From Dyadobacter sp. 3J3 (lineage in GTDB: Bacteria; Bacteroidota; Bacteroidia; Cytophagales; Spirosomataceae), in contig NZ_VTOL01000001.1 of assembly GCF_009801115.1 (NCBI RefSeq), positions 62,001 to 126,000 on the forward strand: a stretch of DNA of 64,000 bases. The letters are read 5' to 3'. A program made the position numbers and the translations under genes. The notes beneath the pieces are model-generated. The model was not told the DNA's origin and did not search any database. It saw nothing but the letters and a program-made list of their open reading frames with translations. This document shows, piece after piece, positions 36,543 through 44,758 of the stretch. Within the stretch, counting starts at the first letter, position 1, and every line of letters starts with the position of its first letter.

Positions 36543-39500
36543 ATGCTGAAAAAACCAGGCATAAGCGAACGGATCAGTGCGTTAAAACACCATGAAAATG
36601 ACTATGTATTTGAAGATTTTAATGTTTCAGAACTGAGTCATAATTTTATTTTGAAATACAGTTCTTCCCTCACCGAAACGAGCAGAAGAGGTTTTTTTGA
36701 TATTCAACCCAAAGTTATTGAGGTTAATTTCGCCACATTTTTGATTACCTCCGGAATTTCCGATCAGTTTATTGTTACTGTCAAACAAACGGAAACCGCA
36801 CTTCAATTGTCCTGTCCGTGCAGTGCCGATAAAAAAACTCCGTGTGAACATCAGGTTCAGGTTTTATACAACCTGATGGACCGAAGGGATTTGCGAATAT
36901 TTTTTGATAACAATCTAAGATACAATCAAATAAAACTGGTAGCCAATGACTACGGGCTGGAAAATGAAGGCAGACCAGATGATTATTTCCAACTTGAATA
37001 TGCCAACAAAACGGTTGATATAAAACCCAGATTAAAGCATCTTTTTGCCGTAAATGAAAGTACAAAAGCGTATTTAAAAGACAATTTAATCCCCAGGCAA
37101 AATCCGGTCTTACCAAAAAAAGCAAATCCGAAAGACATTTCAAAAAGGATAATTGTTTTTGGTCAGCATAAATATTACGACCATTTTTATGTAGAGCTTT
37201 TTGAAGCGGCCACAACCAAAGATGGGAAATTAAAAAATCCTTTGACCTCTGTCAACCCGCTTGATCTGATATGGAAACTGGAAAGTCCCGAAGAGTTAAA
37301 GTTTTATACAGGCGTTTCGAAATTTAGTAACCAATACCGATCCGGGAAATCGGATTCGGATATGGACGGGTTAAAATCACTTGTGAAAAATCCTCTCAAA
37401 CTGGATGTATTTTACCACGATACCAAAGTGTCCGAAAGTATTTCCGCTGCTTCCCTGATACCTGTTCAAATCCGGACTTTGCCTGTTGATCTCACTTTAT
37501 TGGTGGATGTAAAGGATAAATTTCACGAGGTTTCCGGACAACTTATTGTGGACGGGAGACCATTTGCTCTGGAAATTCTAAAAATCCGATACAATTATTT
37601 CGTCATGATCAATGACACGATGCATTTGGTAGATAATCCCGATGTGCTTCGTGTGATCGATTTTTTCAAGCAAAACAATAATAAAATCCTCGTTCACGAA
37701 AGCAAATTTGACGAATTCCAAAATACAATTCTTTCAAAAGTTGAGGATAAAATTCGGGTAACTTATGCTTATCTGAAAACTGCTACGCAAACGCAGCTTA
37801 AAGAAAATGGTTTTGAAAGAGAAAATCAACAACTCATTTATTTGTCTGATCTGGATAATTATGTTCTGATTACGCCCGTAATGCGTTATGGAAATATTGA
37901 GATTCCAGTTCTGTCCAAAAAGCAAATTTATTCTACTGATAGCAAAGGAAAACCTTTCACGGTCGAGCGAGACGACGAGCTTGAAGTGCAGTTTACTTCA
38001 ACATTATTAAGGCAACATCCCGATTTTTACGATCAGCTTGGTTCCGATCATTTTTATCTGAGCAAAGAAAGATTTCTGGACGAAGGCTGGTTTCTGGATG
38101 CTTTTGAGGAATGGACTAATCAGAATATTATAGTTTTAGGATTTAATGAATTGTCTAATAATAAGTTAAATAAAAATAAAGCAACCGTTTCATTAACTAT
38201 AAATAGCGGAACGGATTGGTTTAATACCAGCGTTCAGGTGAAATTCGGGAAGGAAATTGCTACACTTAAACATCTTTCAAAATCTATCAGAAACAAGAGC
38301 AAGTTTGTAGAACTTGGCGACGGAACGCAGGGTATTTTACCAGAAGAATGGATCGTAAAATTTGCAAAATATTTTGAAGCAGGTGAAATTGCGGGAGAAG
38401 TAATTCGTACACCTAAAATAAATTTCACCAGTATTCTGGAACTGTATGAGGATGAAGTGTTAAGTCAGCCCGTGAAAAATGAACTGATGCTGTATACTTC
38501 TAAGTTTTCTGATTTTGAATCGATTAAGCATATTGAAGTACCAAAGGAATTAAAAACTTCTCTCCGTGACTATCAGAAAGATGGTTTAAACTGGTTGAAT
38601 TTCCTGGATGAATTTGGGTTTGGGGGTTGTCTGGCTGATGATATGGGATTAGGAAAAACCGTCCAGATCATCGCATTTATTCTATCCCAAAGAAATAAAG
38701 GACATCAAAATACCAACCTGATCGTTGTGCCCACTTCACTGATTTTCAACTGGCAGGCGGAAGTTGAAAAGTTTGCTCCATCGATAAAAATCCATACGGT
38801 TTATGGCTCTAACCGTGTTAAAGATCATCAGGATTTCGACGACTACGAGATCCTATTGACATCTTACGGAACGCTGCTTTCTGATATTAAATTCTTAAAA
38901 GAATACCGTTTTAATTATATTTTCCTGGATGAATCCCAAGCCATAAAAAATCCTGAATCGCAGCGTTACAAAGCGTCACGTCTGCTTCAATCAAGAAATA
39001 AAATTGTGCTTACCGGTACTCCAATTGAGAATAACACTTTCGATCTGTACGGTCAGCTTTCCTTCGCATGTCCGGGATTACTGGGTAGCAAAATTCAATT
39101 TAAAAATCACTATGCGATACCAATTGACCGTTTTGAAGATAGCAAACGCGCCAGGGAATTACAGAAAAAAGTAAATCCGTTTATTCTTAGAAGAACGAAG
39201 CAACAGGTTGCAAAAGAGCTTCCTGAGAAAACGGAAATGGTTATATATTGTGAAATGGGCGCAGAACAGCGGAAAGTTTACGATTCATATTCTGATGAAT
39301 TCAGACATTTTTTACTTACCCATAAGGAGAGAGATTTACCAAGGGAGAGTTTGAATATTCTGGCTGGATTAACAAAACTTCGTCAAATTTGCGATTCGCC
39401 AGCGCTGATTAATGACGAAGAATATTATGGTGATTCTTCCGCTAAAATCGAAGTGTTAATTGAACAAATTGAAAGTAAAGCACCGCAGCATAAAATCCTG

Positions 39501-39938
39501 GTATTTTCACAATTTGTAAAAATGCTGGATTTGATAAAAAAGGAACTTGTAGCCCGAAATATTTCTTTTGAATATTTAACCGGACAAACCAGAAACCGGT
39601 CAGAAAAAGTACAATCTTTTCAGAATGATGATGGCGTTCGCGTATTTTTGATCAGTTTGAAAGCCGGTGGTGTGGGATTAAATCTGACGGAGGCTGATTA
39701 TGTTTATCTGGTGGATCCATGGTGGAATCCAGCTGTTGAAAATCAGGCTATTGACAGAAGTTACCGTATTGGACAAAAGAAAAATGTAGTTGCTGTTCGG
39801 TTGATTTGTCCGGATACGATTGAAGAGAAAATTATGAAAATGCAAGATTCCAAAAGAGATTTGGCTAACGACCTGGTGAAAACTGATGTGTCGATTTTGA
39901 AATCGCTATCCAAAAGTGATTTATTGGAATTGTTATAA
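36543..39938 (+). CDS. SWIM zinc-finger SNF2-family helicase
   Basis: The 1131-residue protein is a bacterial SNF2 ATPase. An N-terminal SWIM-type zinc finger (about residues 75-110) shows CPCSADKKTPCEHQ. After a long middle region of unknown fold, the ATPase core begins near residue 670: DDMGLGKTVQ (Walker A, near 698), FLDESQAIKN (Walker B, near 796) and the C-terminal lobe with LISLKAGGVGLNLTEADYVY and RSYRIGQ. These proteins translocate on duplex DNA and displace RNA polymerase or other proteins. It is a solitary gene with no restriction or phage-defence neighbours. Confidence 0.92.
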   Translation: MLKKPGISERISALKHHENDYVFEDFNVSELSHNFILKYSSSLTETSRRGFFDIQPKVIEVNFATFLITSGISDQFIVTVKQTETALQLSCPCSADKKTPCEHQVQVLYNLMDRRDLRIFFDNNLRYNQIKLVANDYGLENEGRPDDYFQLEYANKTVDIKPRLKHLFAVNESTKAYLKDNLIPRQNPVLPKKANPKDISKRIIVFGQHKYYDHFYVELFEAATTKDGKLKNPLTSVNPLDLIWKLESPEELKFYTGVSKFSNQYRSGKSDSDMDGLKSLVKNPLKLDVFYHDTKVSESISAASLIPVQIRTLPVDLTLLVDVKDKFHEVSGQLIVDGRPFALEILKIRYNYFVMINDTMHLVDNPDVLRVIDFFKQNNNKILVHESKFDEFQNTILSKVEDKIRVTYAYLKTATQTQLKENGFERENQQLIYLSDLDNYVLITPVMRYGNIEIPVLSKKQIYSTDSKGKPFTVERDDELEVQFTSTLLRQHPDFYDQLGSDHFYLSKERFLDEGWFLDAFEEWTNQNIIVLGFNELSNNKLNKNKATVSLTINSGTDWFNTSVQVKFGKEIATLKHLSKSIRNKSKFVELGDGTQGILPEEWIVKFAKYFEAGEIAGEVIRTPKINFTSILELYEDEVLSQPVKNELMLYTSKFSDFESIKHIEVPKELKTSLRDYQKDGLNWLNFLDEFGFGGCLADDMGLGKTVQIIAFILSQRNKGHQNTNLIVVPTSLIFNWQAEVEKFAPSIKIHTVYGSNRVKDHQDFDDYEILLTSYGTLLSDIKFLKEYRFNYIFLDESQAIKNPESQRYKASRLLQSRNKIVLTGTPIENNTFDLYGQLSFACPGLLGSKIQFKNHYAIPIDRFEDSKRARELQKKVNPFILRRTKQQVAKELPEKTEMVIYCEMGAEQRKVYDSYSDEFRHFLLTHKERDLPRESLNILAGLTKLRQICDSPALINDEEYYGDSSAKIEVLIEQIESKAPQHKILVFSQFVKMLDLIKKELVARNISFEYLTGQTRNRSEKVQSFQNDDGVRVFLISLKAGGVGLNLTEADYVYLVDPWWNPAVENQAIDRSYRIGQKKNVVAVRLICPDTIEEKIMKMQDSKRDLANDLVKTDVSILKSLSKSDLLELL

Positions 39939-39963
39939 AGCTCCGTCAAATGGTTGTGCAGTG

Positions 39964-40035
39964 AAATACTATGGTGCTCCGCACCTTTCAAAAAAGTCGA
40001 TTGGAATTTCTTTCTACCGCTCGGCGGACCATATG
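39964..40035. repeat. Structured intergenic repeat, copy A
   Basis: The element begins with the hairpin GGTGCTCCGCACC (39973-39985) and ends with TTCTACCGCTCGGCGGACC. TATGGT (39970-39975) pairs with ACCATA (40028-40033) as an outer stem, and CCGC with GCGG next to it. A second copy at 51251-51345 keeps the same plan and length. Confidence 0.65.
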
Positions 40036-40070
40036 CAAAATCCGGATAGAATGAGTAAGCATCAAAATTA

Positions 40071-40116
40071 AAAAAACCTGTCAAAACGGATCATGTAAAT
40101 CCATCTAAACAGGTTT
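40071..40116 (-). terminator. Terminator after the UBP zinc-finger gene
   Basis: On the minus strand AAACCTGT and ACAGGTTT are complementary over 8 bp with a 26-nt loop and are followed by TTTT. The large loop lowers confidence. A smaller hairpin, AAACAGG-AAA-CCTGTTT, overlaps it. Confidence 0.5.
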
Positions 40117-40138
40117 CCTGTTTTAATAAATTCAATAC

Positions 40139-40411
40139 TTAATCATACTCCACAAATGAATCATCCACGTAACACCACATCCATTTTTCACCCGGTTCGG
40201 ATGAAATAATTACCGGATGTTCCGTTGCATGAAAATGTTTTGTCATATGCTGTGAAGGCGAATCATCACAACATAATGTGATGCCACAAGTCTGGCAGGT
40301 ACGCAAATGAACCCATCTACCACCGGTTTTCACACATTCTTCACACTCCCGTTTTTTAGCCGTTTTTATCTCAGTAATCGCACTGATGTGACTACAAATT
40401 CCGTCTGCCAT
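40139..40411 (-). CDS. Bacterial UBP-type zinc-finger protein
   Basis: The 90-residue protein is a stand-alone UBP-type zinc finger. Probable zinc ligands are C6, H8, C23, C26, C39, C42, C47/C48, H55, H59, H61 and H65, in the normal order of the family, which in eukaryotes binds the free C-terminus of ubiquitin. It overlaps the response-regulator fusion by one base (TAATG), a sign of translational coupling. The ligand in bacteria is unknown; it may bind the C-terminal tail of another protein. Confidence 0.88.
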   Translation of the reverse strand: MADGICSHISAITEIKTAKKRECEECVKTGGRWVHLRTCQTCGITLCCDDSPSQHMTKHFHATEHPVIISSEPGEKWMWCYVDDSFVEYD

Positions 40412-42072
40412 TATATTTCGCTTAAATATTGATGAACCATATTGATTGACATAGAACCTTCTCCCACCGCAGAAGTTACCCTATTCATAGCACCCGCACG
40501 AACGTCACCGGCAGCAAAAATTCCGGGCGAACTCGTTTCCAGTAAATAGGGATCTCTATCCACTTTCCACACACGTTTGAATTCTTGATAATTATTCATT
40601 TCACGACCGGTTTCAATAAAACCTTTGCTATTTTTGATAATTTCCAGACCAACCCAATCCGTATAAGGTTTTGCCCCGATGAATATAAATAAGGCATCAG
40701 CCGAAACGGAACGCTGCTCACTTGTATTCAGATCCACCAGCTTCAAACCTTGCAAATGATTTTCTCCGCAAGCTTCCAAAATTTCGGTACAACCCAGAAT
40801 TGTTATATTTTCTGTTGTTGAAATCTGGTCAATAAGATACTGCGACATTGAAGAACTCAGGTCCGTTTTACGCACAATAACATACACATGATTTGCGAAT
40901 TTGGAAAGATACATGGCCGCTTGTCCGGCAGAATTTCCTCCTCCTAAAATATAAACTTCCTTATTTCCACAGGAAGTCGCTTCCGTATTGGCTGCACCGT
41001 AATAAACTCCTTTACCTGTAAAATCTTCAATTCCTTGCGTTTCTAACTTACGGTAATCTACACCAGTAGTGATCACAACCGCTTTTGCAGTGATTTCCGT
41101 GCCATCTTCCAGTACAATAGTTTTGTACTTATCTTTCACTTTTATTTCCTTGACCGAATGCGGCGAAAGAATTTCTGTTCCAAATCTTGTGGCCTGCGTT
41201 ACAGCTCTTCTCGTCAGATCCGCACCACTTAGTCCTGATGGGAAACCGAGATAATTCTCAATTCTTGAACTTGTTCCTGCTTGTCCACCCGGCGCTTTTC
41301 GCTCGATCAAAAGCGTACTCAAACCTTCCGATGCCCCATAAACCGAAGCCGCCAATCCTGCCGGACCCGCTCCGATAATAATCACATCATAAATTTGCTG
41401 CTTAACGGTAGCGTTCAAACCAATTTTTGAAGCAATATCAAGTACGGCCGGATTTTTCATCAAGCTTCCATCTTCCAGAATTACAACGGGAAAATCAGCA
41501 GTCTCAAATTGATTGGTTGAACAGATCAATTTCCCCTGCTCGCTTGTCTCGATATCCATCCAGGTGTAAGGAATAAGATTCCCGTAAAGAAAATCCTTGA
41601 TCTGATGAGATTTTGGTGAAAACTGGTAACCAATAACTTTAATCCCTTTAAAATCAGGACGATAATCCGCCTGCCAGTCATTTAGCAAATCATCAATTGC
41701 GGGATATAATTTTTCCTCCGGCGGATCCCATGGTTTCATCAGATAATAATCCAGCTGAACGTCATTGATCGCTTTTATTGCCGCGTCCGTGTCCGAATAT
41801 GCGGTTAGCAAAACACGTTTTGCATCAGGAAATATCTTTTTTGCTTTTTGTAAAAAGTCTACGCCCTGCATTTCCGGCATGCGTTGATCAGAAATAAAAA
41901 TCGCTACTTCCTCTCCTTTATTTTGAAGATCCATCAAACTTTCCAGCGCCTCTTTTACAGAATCCGTACTCAGAACACGATATGTGTCGCGGTACTTTGT
42001 TTTTAGGTCGCGGGTGATGGCCCTTAAAACCTGCGCATCATCATCAATTGAAAAAATAATTGGCAACCCCAT
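40411..42072 (-). CDS. Response regulator fused to glutaredoxin-like and thioredoxin-reductase-like domains
   Basis: The 553-residue protein has three domains. Residues 1-130 are a receiver with D11/D12, phosphoacceptor D62 (ISDQRMP), T90 and K113. Residues 143-220 look like a glutaredoxin/thioredoxin fold, but the CPxC position reads SPKS (152-155) although the cis-proline site DFPVVI is kept. Residues 227-553 are a flavin reductase of thioredoxin-reductase type with GAGPAGLAA and the NADPH motif GGGNSAG (377-383). The CxxC redox pair expected just before that motif reads AANT (about 360-363), so this is not a normal thioredoxin reductase. It lies 27 bp after the kinase gene and is translationally coupled to the UBP finger gene. 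Confidence 0.92.
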   Translation of the reverse strand: MGLPIIFSIDDDAQVLRAITRDLKTKYRDTYRVLSTDSVKEALESLMDLQNKGEEVAIFISDQRMPEMQGVDFLQKAKKIFPDAKRVLLTAYSDTDAAIKAINDVQLDYYLMKPWDPPEEKLYPAIDDLLNDWQADYRPDFKGIKVIGYQFSPKSHQIKDFLYGNLIPYTWMDIETSEQGKLICSTNQFETADFPVVILEDGSLMKNPAVLDIASKIGLNATVKQQIYDVIIIGAGPAGLAASVYGASEGLSTLLIERKAPGGQAGTSSRIENYLGFPSGLSGADLTRRAVTQATRFGTEILSPHSVKEIKVKDKYKTIVLEDGTEITAKAVVITTGVDYRKLETQGIEDFTGKGVYYGAANTEATSCGNKEVYILGGGNSAGQAAMYLSKFANHVYVIVRKTDLSSSMSQYLIDQISTTENITILGCTEILEACGENHLQGLKLVDLNTSEQRSVSADALFIFIGAKPYTDWVGLEIIKNSKGFIETGREMNNYQEFKRVWKVDRDPYLLETSSPGIFAAGDVRAGAMNRVTSAVGEGSMSINMVHQYLSEI

Positions 42073-42099
42073 ATGATCTTATTTACTTAGTGAAGGTTA

Positions 42100-43515
42100 T
42101 TATCCATTAATCGGGAAGCAAACGATGAATTCGGTTCTACCCGGCTCCGACGTAACGCTTATCGTTCCTTTGTGTTGTTTTACGATTCTTGTAACAACAT
42201 CTAATCCTAATCCGGTACCCTGTCCGATCTTTTTTGTTGTAAAAAACGGATCGAAAATTTTCGACTTAACATCTTCCGGAATTCCGGGTCCATTATCAAT
42301 CACAGACACACATACAAACTCCCTGTCCTGTCTCGTTTTCAATATCAGCTGCGGATTTTCTCTATTTTCCAATGCATCTGTGGCATTGTCAATGATGTTG
42401 GTCCAAACCTGGTTCAGCTCTCCGATCATCGCTTTTACAGGAGGCAGAGTTTCATCAAAATCCTCAGTAACCGTAATATTTGCTTTTTTGATCTTATAAT
42501 TCAGCATTGTCATCGTATTCTTGATGCCCGTCCGGATATCGGCAAATACCTTGTCGCCTCCCCCATCCATGTGGGTAAACGTTTTAACCGAATTAACCAG
42601 ATCTGAAATCCTTTTTGAAGCGATTCCTATCTCGGAAACCATTCTTTCGGTGGTAAAACTATTGTTGATCCAGATTAATAACGGAGACAGTTTCCCTTCC
42701 GGAATATGACTTTTTATTTCTTCAAGATCCTCAATCGAAAGGCCAAATTCAACAAAATTCTCAGCCATGTCATAAACATTTTTGAGACCTGGCTGATCGT
42801 CAAGCCAATCTGTAATTTCATCCTCCTTATCGGCCCGTTCCATCATCGTCAAAACCGGACGCTCTTTGTTATCCAGAGCCTTATGAATTTTATCATTCAC
42901 CTTATTAATATCATCCGTATCCAGACGAATGGAGATCAACTGTTTGAACGCATCAGGAAGGCATTGTAAATGTTTTTCAAGAGAAACCGACCCTCTCACA
43001 ATTGCTGCGGCCGGATTGTTTAACTCATGCGCCAGACCCGCCGAGAGTTTTCCCAGCGCCATCATTTTCTCATTTTGTTGTTCCAATTCGGTAAATTCCC
43101 TGATCCGGGAAGCCATCACATGAACAAGCACCTGAGTCAGTTCATAATGCGTCTGGATCAGCTCACGCATTTTCTCTCTCGGTAGTGACAGAAGCTCAGT
43201 CTCTTCCAGACAAACTGCACTGGCAGGCATAACCTTCGCTCTTGAAAAAGGCAAAATTCCAGTGATGTTGCCAGCAACAAGATCGGCTATTTTGGATTTA
43301 TTATTGTTCTGTAAACGGTAGAGTTCAATTCGTCCGCGAAGTATGATATGAGTATAAACGACAGGTTCATTCAATTTTGCGAAAACATCTCCCTCTTTTA
43401 ATATCCTGTGTTCACTTTCATCTATAAACCATTGCAATTGACAATCAGGAACTTCCTTTAAAATTTCAATCAATTTCAGGTCTTCAACTGTAACTTCGTT
43501 AGTGGCGACTTCCAT
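42100..43515 (-). CDS. Histidine kinase with cyclic-nucleotide-binding-like domain
   Basis: The 471-residue kinase starts with a Crp-like cNMP-binding domain (about residues 15-135; ILRGRIELYRL, SRAKVMPASAVCLEETELLSL). A helical linker leads to the H box LGKLSAGLAHELNNP with phosphoacceptor His163. An unusual helical insert of roughly 120 residues (180-300) follows, and then the ATPase domain with DNATDALE, DNGPGIP and GQGTGLGLD. It lacks transmembrane helices, so it senses an intracellular signal. It is first in a three-gene set whose other members are a response-regulator fusion and a UBP zinc finger; they likely form one signalling system. Confidence 0.92.
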   Translation of the reverse strand: MEVATNEVTVEDLKLIEILKEVPDCQLQWFIDESEHRILKEGDVFAKLNEPVVYTHIILRGRIELYRLQNNNKSKIADLVAGNITGILPFSRAKVMPASAVCLEETELLSLPREKMRELIQTHYELTQVLVHVMASRIREFTELEQQNEKMMALGKLSAGLAHELNNPAAAIVRGSVSLEKHLQCLPDAFKQLISIRLDTDDINKVNDKIHKALDNKERPVLTMMERADKEDEITDWLDDQPGLKNVYDMAENFVEFGLSIEDLEEIKSHIPEGKLSPLLIWINNSFTTERMVSEIGIASKRISDLVNSVKTFTHMDGGGDKVFADIRTGIKNTMTMLNYKIKKANITVTEDFDETLPPVKAMIGELNQVWTNIIDNATDALENRENPQLILKTRQDREFVCVSVIDNGPGIPEDVKSKIFDPFFTTKKIGQGTGLGLDVVTRIVKQHKGTISVTSEPGRTEFIVCFPING

Positions 43516-43569
43516 GACAATTGTATTTTGGATTTGGTTTACAGAAAGGTTGTTGGCAACGCATAAACA

Positions 43570-43599
43570 GTTAACACCAAAGTTAACAAATCTGTTAGC
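43570..43599. promoter_or_regulatory. GTTAAC repeats over the kinase -7 box
   Basis: GTTAAC (43570), GTTAAC (43582) and GTTAGC (43594) recur at exact 12-bp spacing. On the minus strand TAACTTTG (43578-43585) is a consensus -7 box for the kinase gene and overlaps the repeats. A consensus -33 TTG is missing; TTC occurs at the right place, which would suit an activator-dependent promoter. Confidence 0.4.
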
Positions 43600-43639
43600 T
43601 GAATTAGAAAAATCGATAATATCGACAACATATACATTG

Positions 43640-43668
43640 AAAAAGGCTTCACTATTTAAGCAAAGCCT
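43640..43668 (-). terminator. Terminator after egtD
   Basis: On the minus strand AGGCTT and AAGCCT pair around a 13-nt loop and are followed by TTTTT. It closes the ergothioneine operon, 28 nt past the egtD stop codon. Confidence 0.65.
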
Positions 43669-43695
43669 GATTTATTATCCAAGTAAATTTAGAAA

Positions 43696-44655
43696 TTATT
43701 TGGTCCACAAACTATCCGTAAAATAATGTTTGCAATCCAGAAAATGTTCAACCAGTTCAAAGCCATTTGTACCGGCCAGTTTTTCAATTTCTGCAATTGT
43801 ATATTTTTTAGACAACTCTGTCCATATCAACTCATTTTGACGGAATGAATATGTTTTATCAATATTGGAAATGTACACTTCCTGCTGTTTTAAACTAACA
43901 AGATAACTTCGAACTTCACCATTGATCGGATTGTAATGCGAATAAAAATCAAAAAACTCTTTCTTGAAATTTGCTCCCAATTCCCGGTTCATTCTTTGTA
44001 ACAGATTCATGTTGAATGCCTTGGTAATTCCCTGACTATCGTCATAAGCATTTCGGATCGTTGCCGGATTTTTTTGAAGATCAAAGCCAATCAAAAGCTT
44101 ATCACCGCTTTTCATATGGCTATTAAATTGTTGCAAAAGGTCGTTTGCATCATCTTCCAGATAATTACCGATATTACTTCCTAAAAATAGAAACAACCCC
44201 GGCTGCTCCATTTCCGTCAATTCCTCAATCACTGAAAAATAGTTACCCACAATGGATTTGATTTTTAATCCTGGCAGATAACCCAACATATTCGCTTCCA
44301 GTTCTTCAATTGCTTTTTGCGAAATATCAATAGGAACATAGGTAAAATCCACATGATTTTCAATAAGCTTTTTTAATAGCTGACGTGTTTTAATACCATC
44401 ACCGGCACCAAACTCAACGATATTAAATGGCTCGTCAAAGTCGAGTTTTTTGATAATATTTTCTCCCTGAAGAGACAAAATCTCAAATTCACATGGCGTA
44501 GGATAATATTCAGGCATTTTCATAATGTCCTGAAAAATTACACTGCCCAAGTCGTCATAGAAATATTTGGATGAAATATTTTTCAAAGGCGCACTTAGTC
44601 CTTCGTCAATATCCTGTTCAAAAGTAGAAATAGTGCTGATTGTAGTGGTTTCCAT
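43696..44655 (-). CDS. egtD: L-histidine N-alpha-methyltransferase EgtD
   Basis: EgtD methylates histidine three times using S-adenosylmethionine to make hercynine, the first step of ergothioneine synthesis. The 319 residues include the family start SSKYFYDDLGSVIFQDI, PEYYPTPCE, the SAM-binding EFGAGDG (about residues 81-87) and FLFLGSNIGNY. Length and motifs match the family throughout. It is the last gene of a six-gene minus-strand operon and is preceded by a hairpin repeat in the 103-bp gap after egtB. Confidence 0.95.
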   Translation of the reverse strand: METTTISTISTFEQDIDEGLSAPLKNISSKYFYDDLGSVIFQDIMKMPEYYPTPCEFEILSLQGENIIKKLDFDEPFNIVEFGAGDGIKTRQLLKKLIENHVDFTYVPIDISQKAIEELEANMLGYLPGLKIKSIVGNYFSVIEELTEMEQPGLFLFLGSNIGNYLEDDANDLLQQFNSHMKSGDKLLIGFDLQKNPATIRNAYDDSQGITKAFNMNLLQRMNRELGANFKKEFFDFYSHYNPINGEVRSYLVSLKQQEVYISNIDKTYSFRQNELIWTELSKKYTIAEIEKLAGTNGFELVEHFLDCKHYFTDSLWTK

Positions 44656-44692
44656 ATTTAAGTAAGTTGATGGATAGCTTTTGGCTGTCAGG

Positions 44693-44750
44693 GGTTGGCT
44701 GTTAGCGAAAAAATTGGTTGGGATTAACAGCTAATCGCTAAAAGCCAACC
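44693..44750. repeat. Inverted repeat between egtB and egtD
   Basis: GGTTGGCTGTTAGCG (44693-44707) and CGCTAAAAGCCAACC (44736-44750) pair over 15 positions with one mismatch. Smaller copies of the same words (AGCTTTTGGCTGTCAG) flank it. It resembles the sequence at 58887-58905. Confidence 0.65.
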
Positions 44751-44758
44751 GCTAAAAC

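Noticed and set aside
36543-39938. SNF2 helicase as part of a phage-defence island
   Set aside because: Neighbours are ordinary secreted proteins and a signalling module; there is no nuclease, methylase or other defence gene.
40411-42072. Annotation as an active thioredoxin-disulfide reductase
   Set aside because: The CxxC pair of the reductase and the CPxC pair of the glutaredoxin-like domain are both absent.
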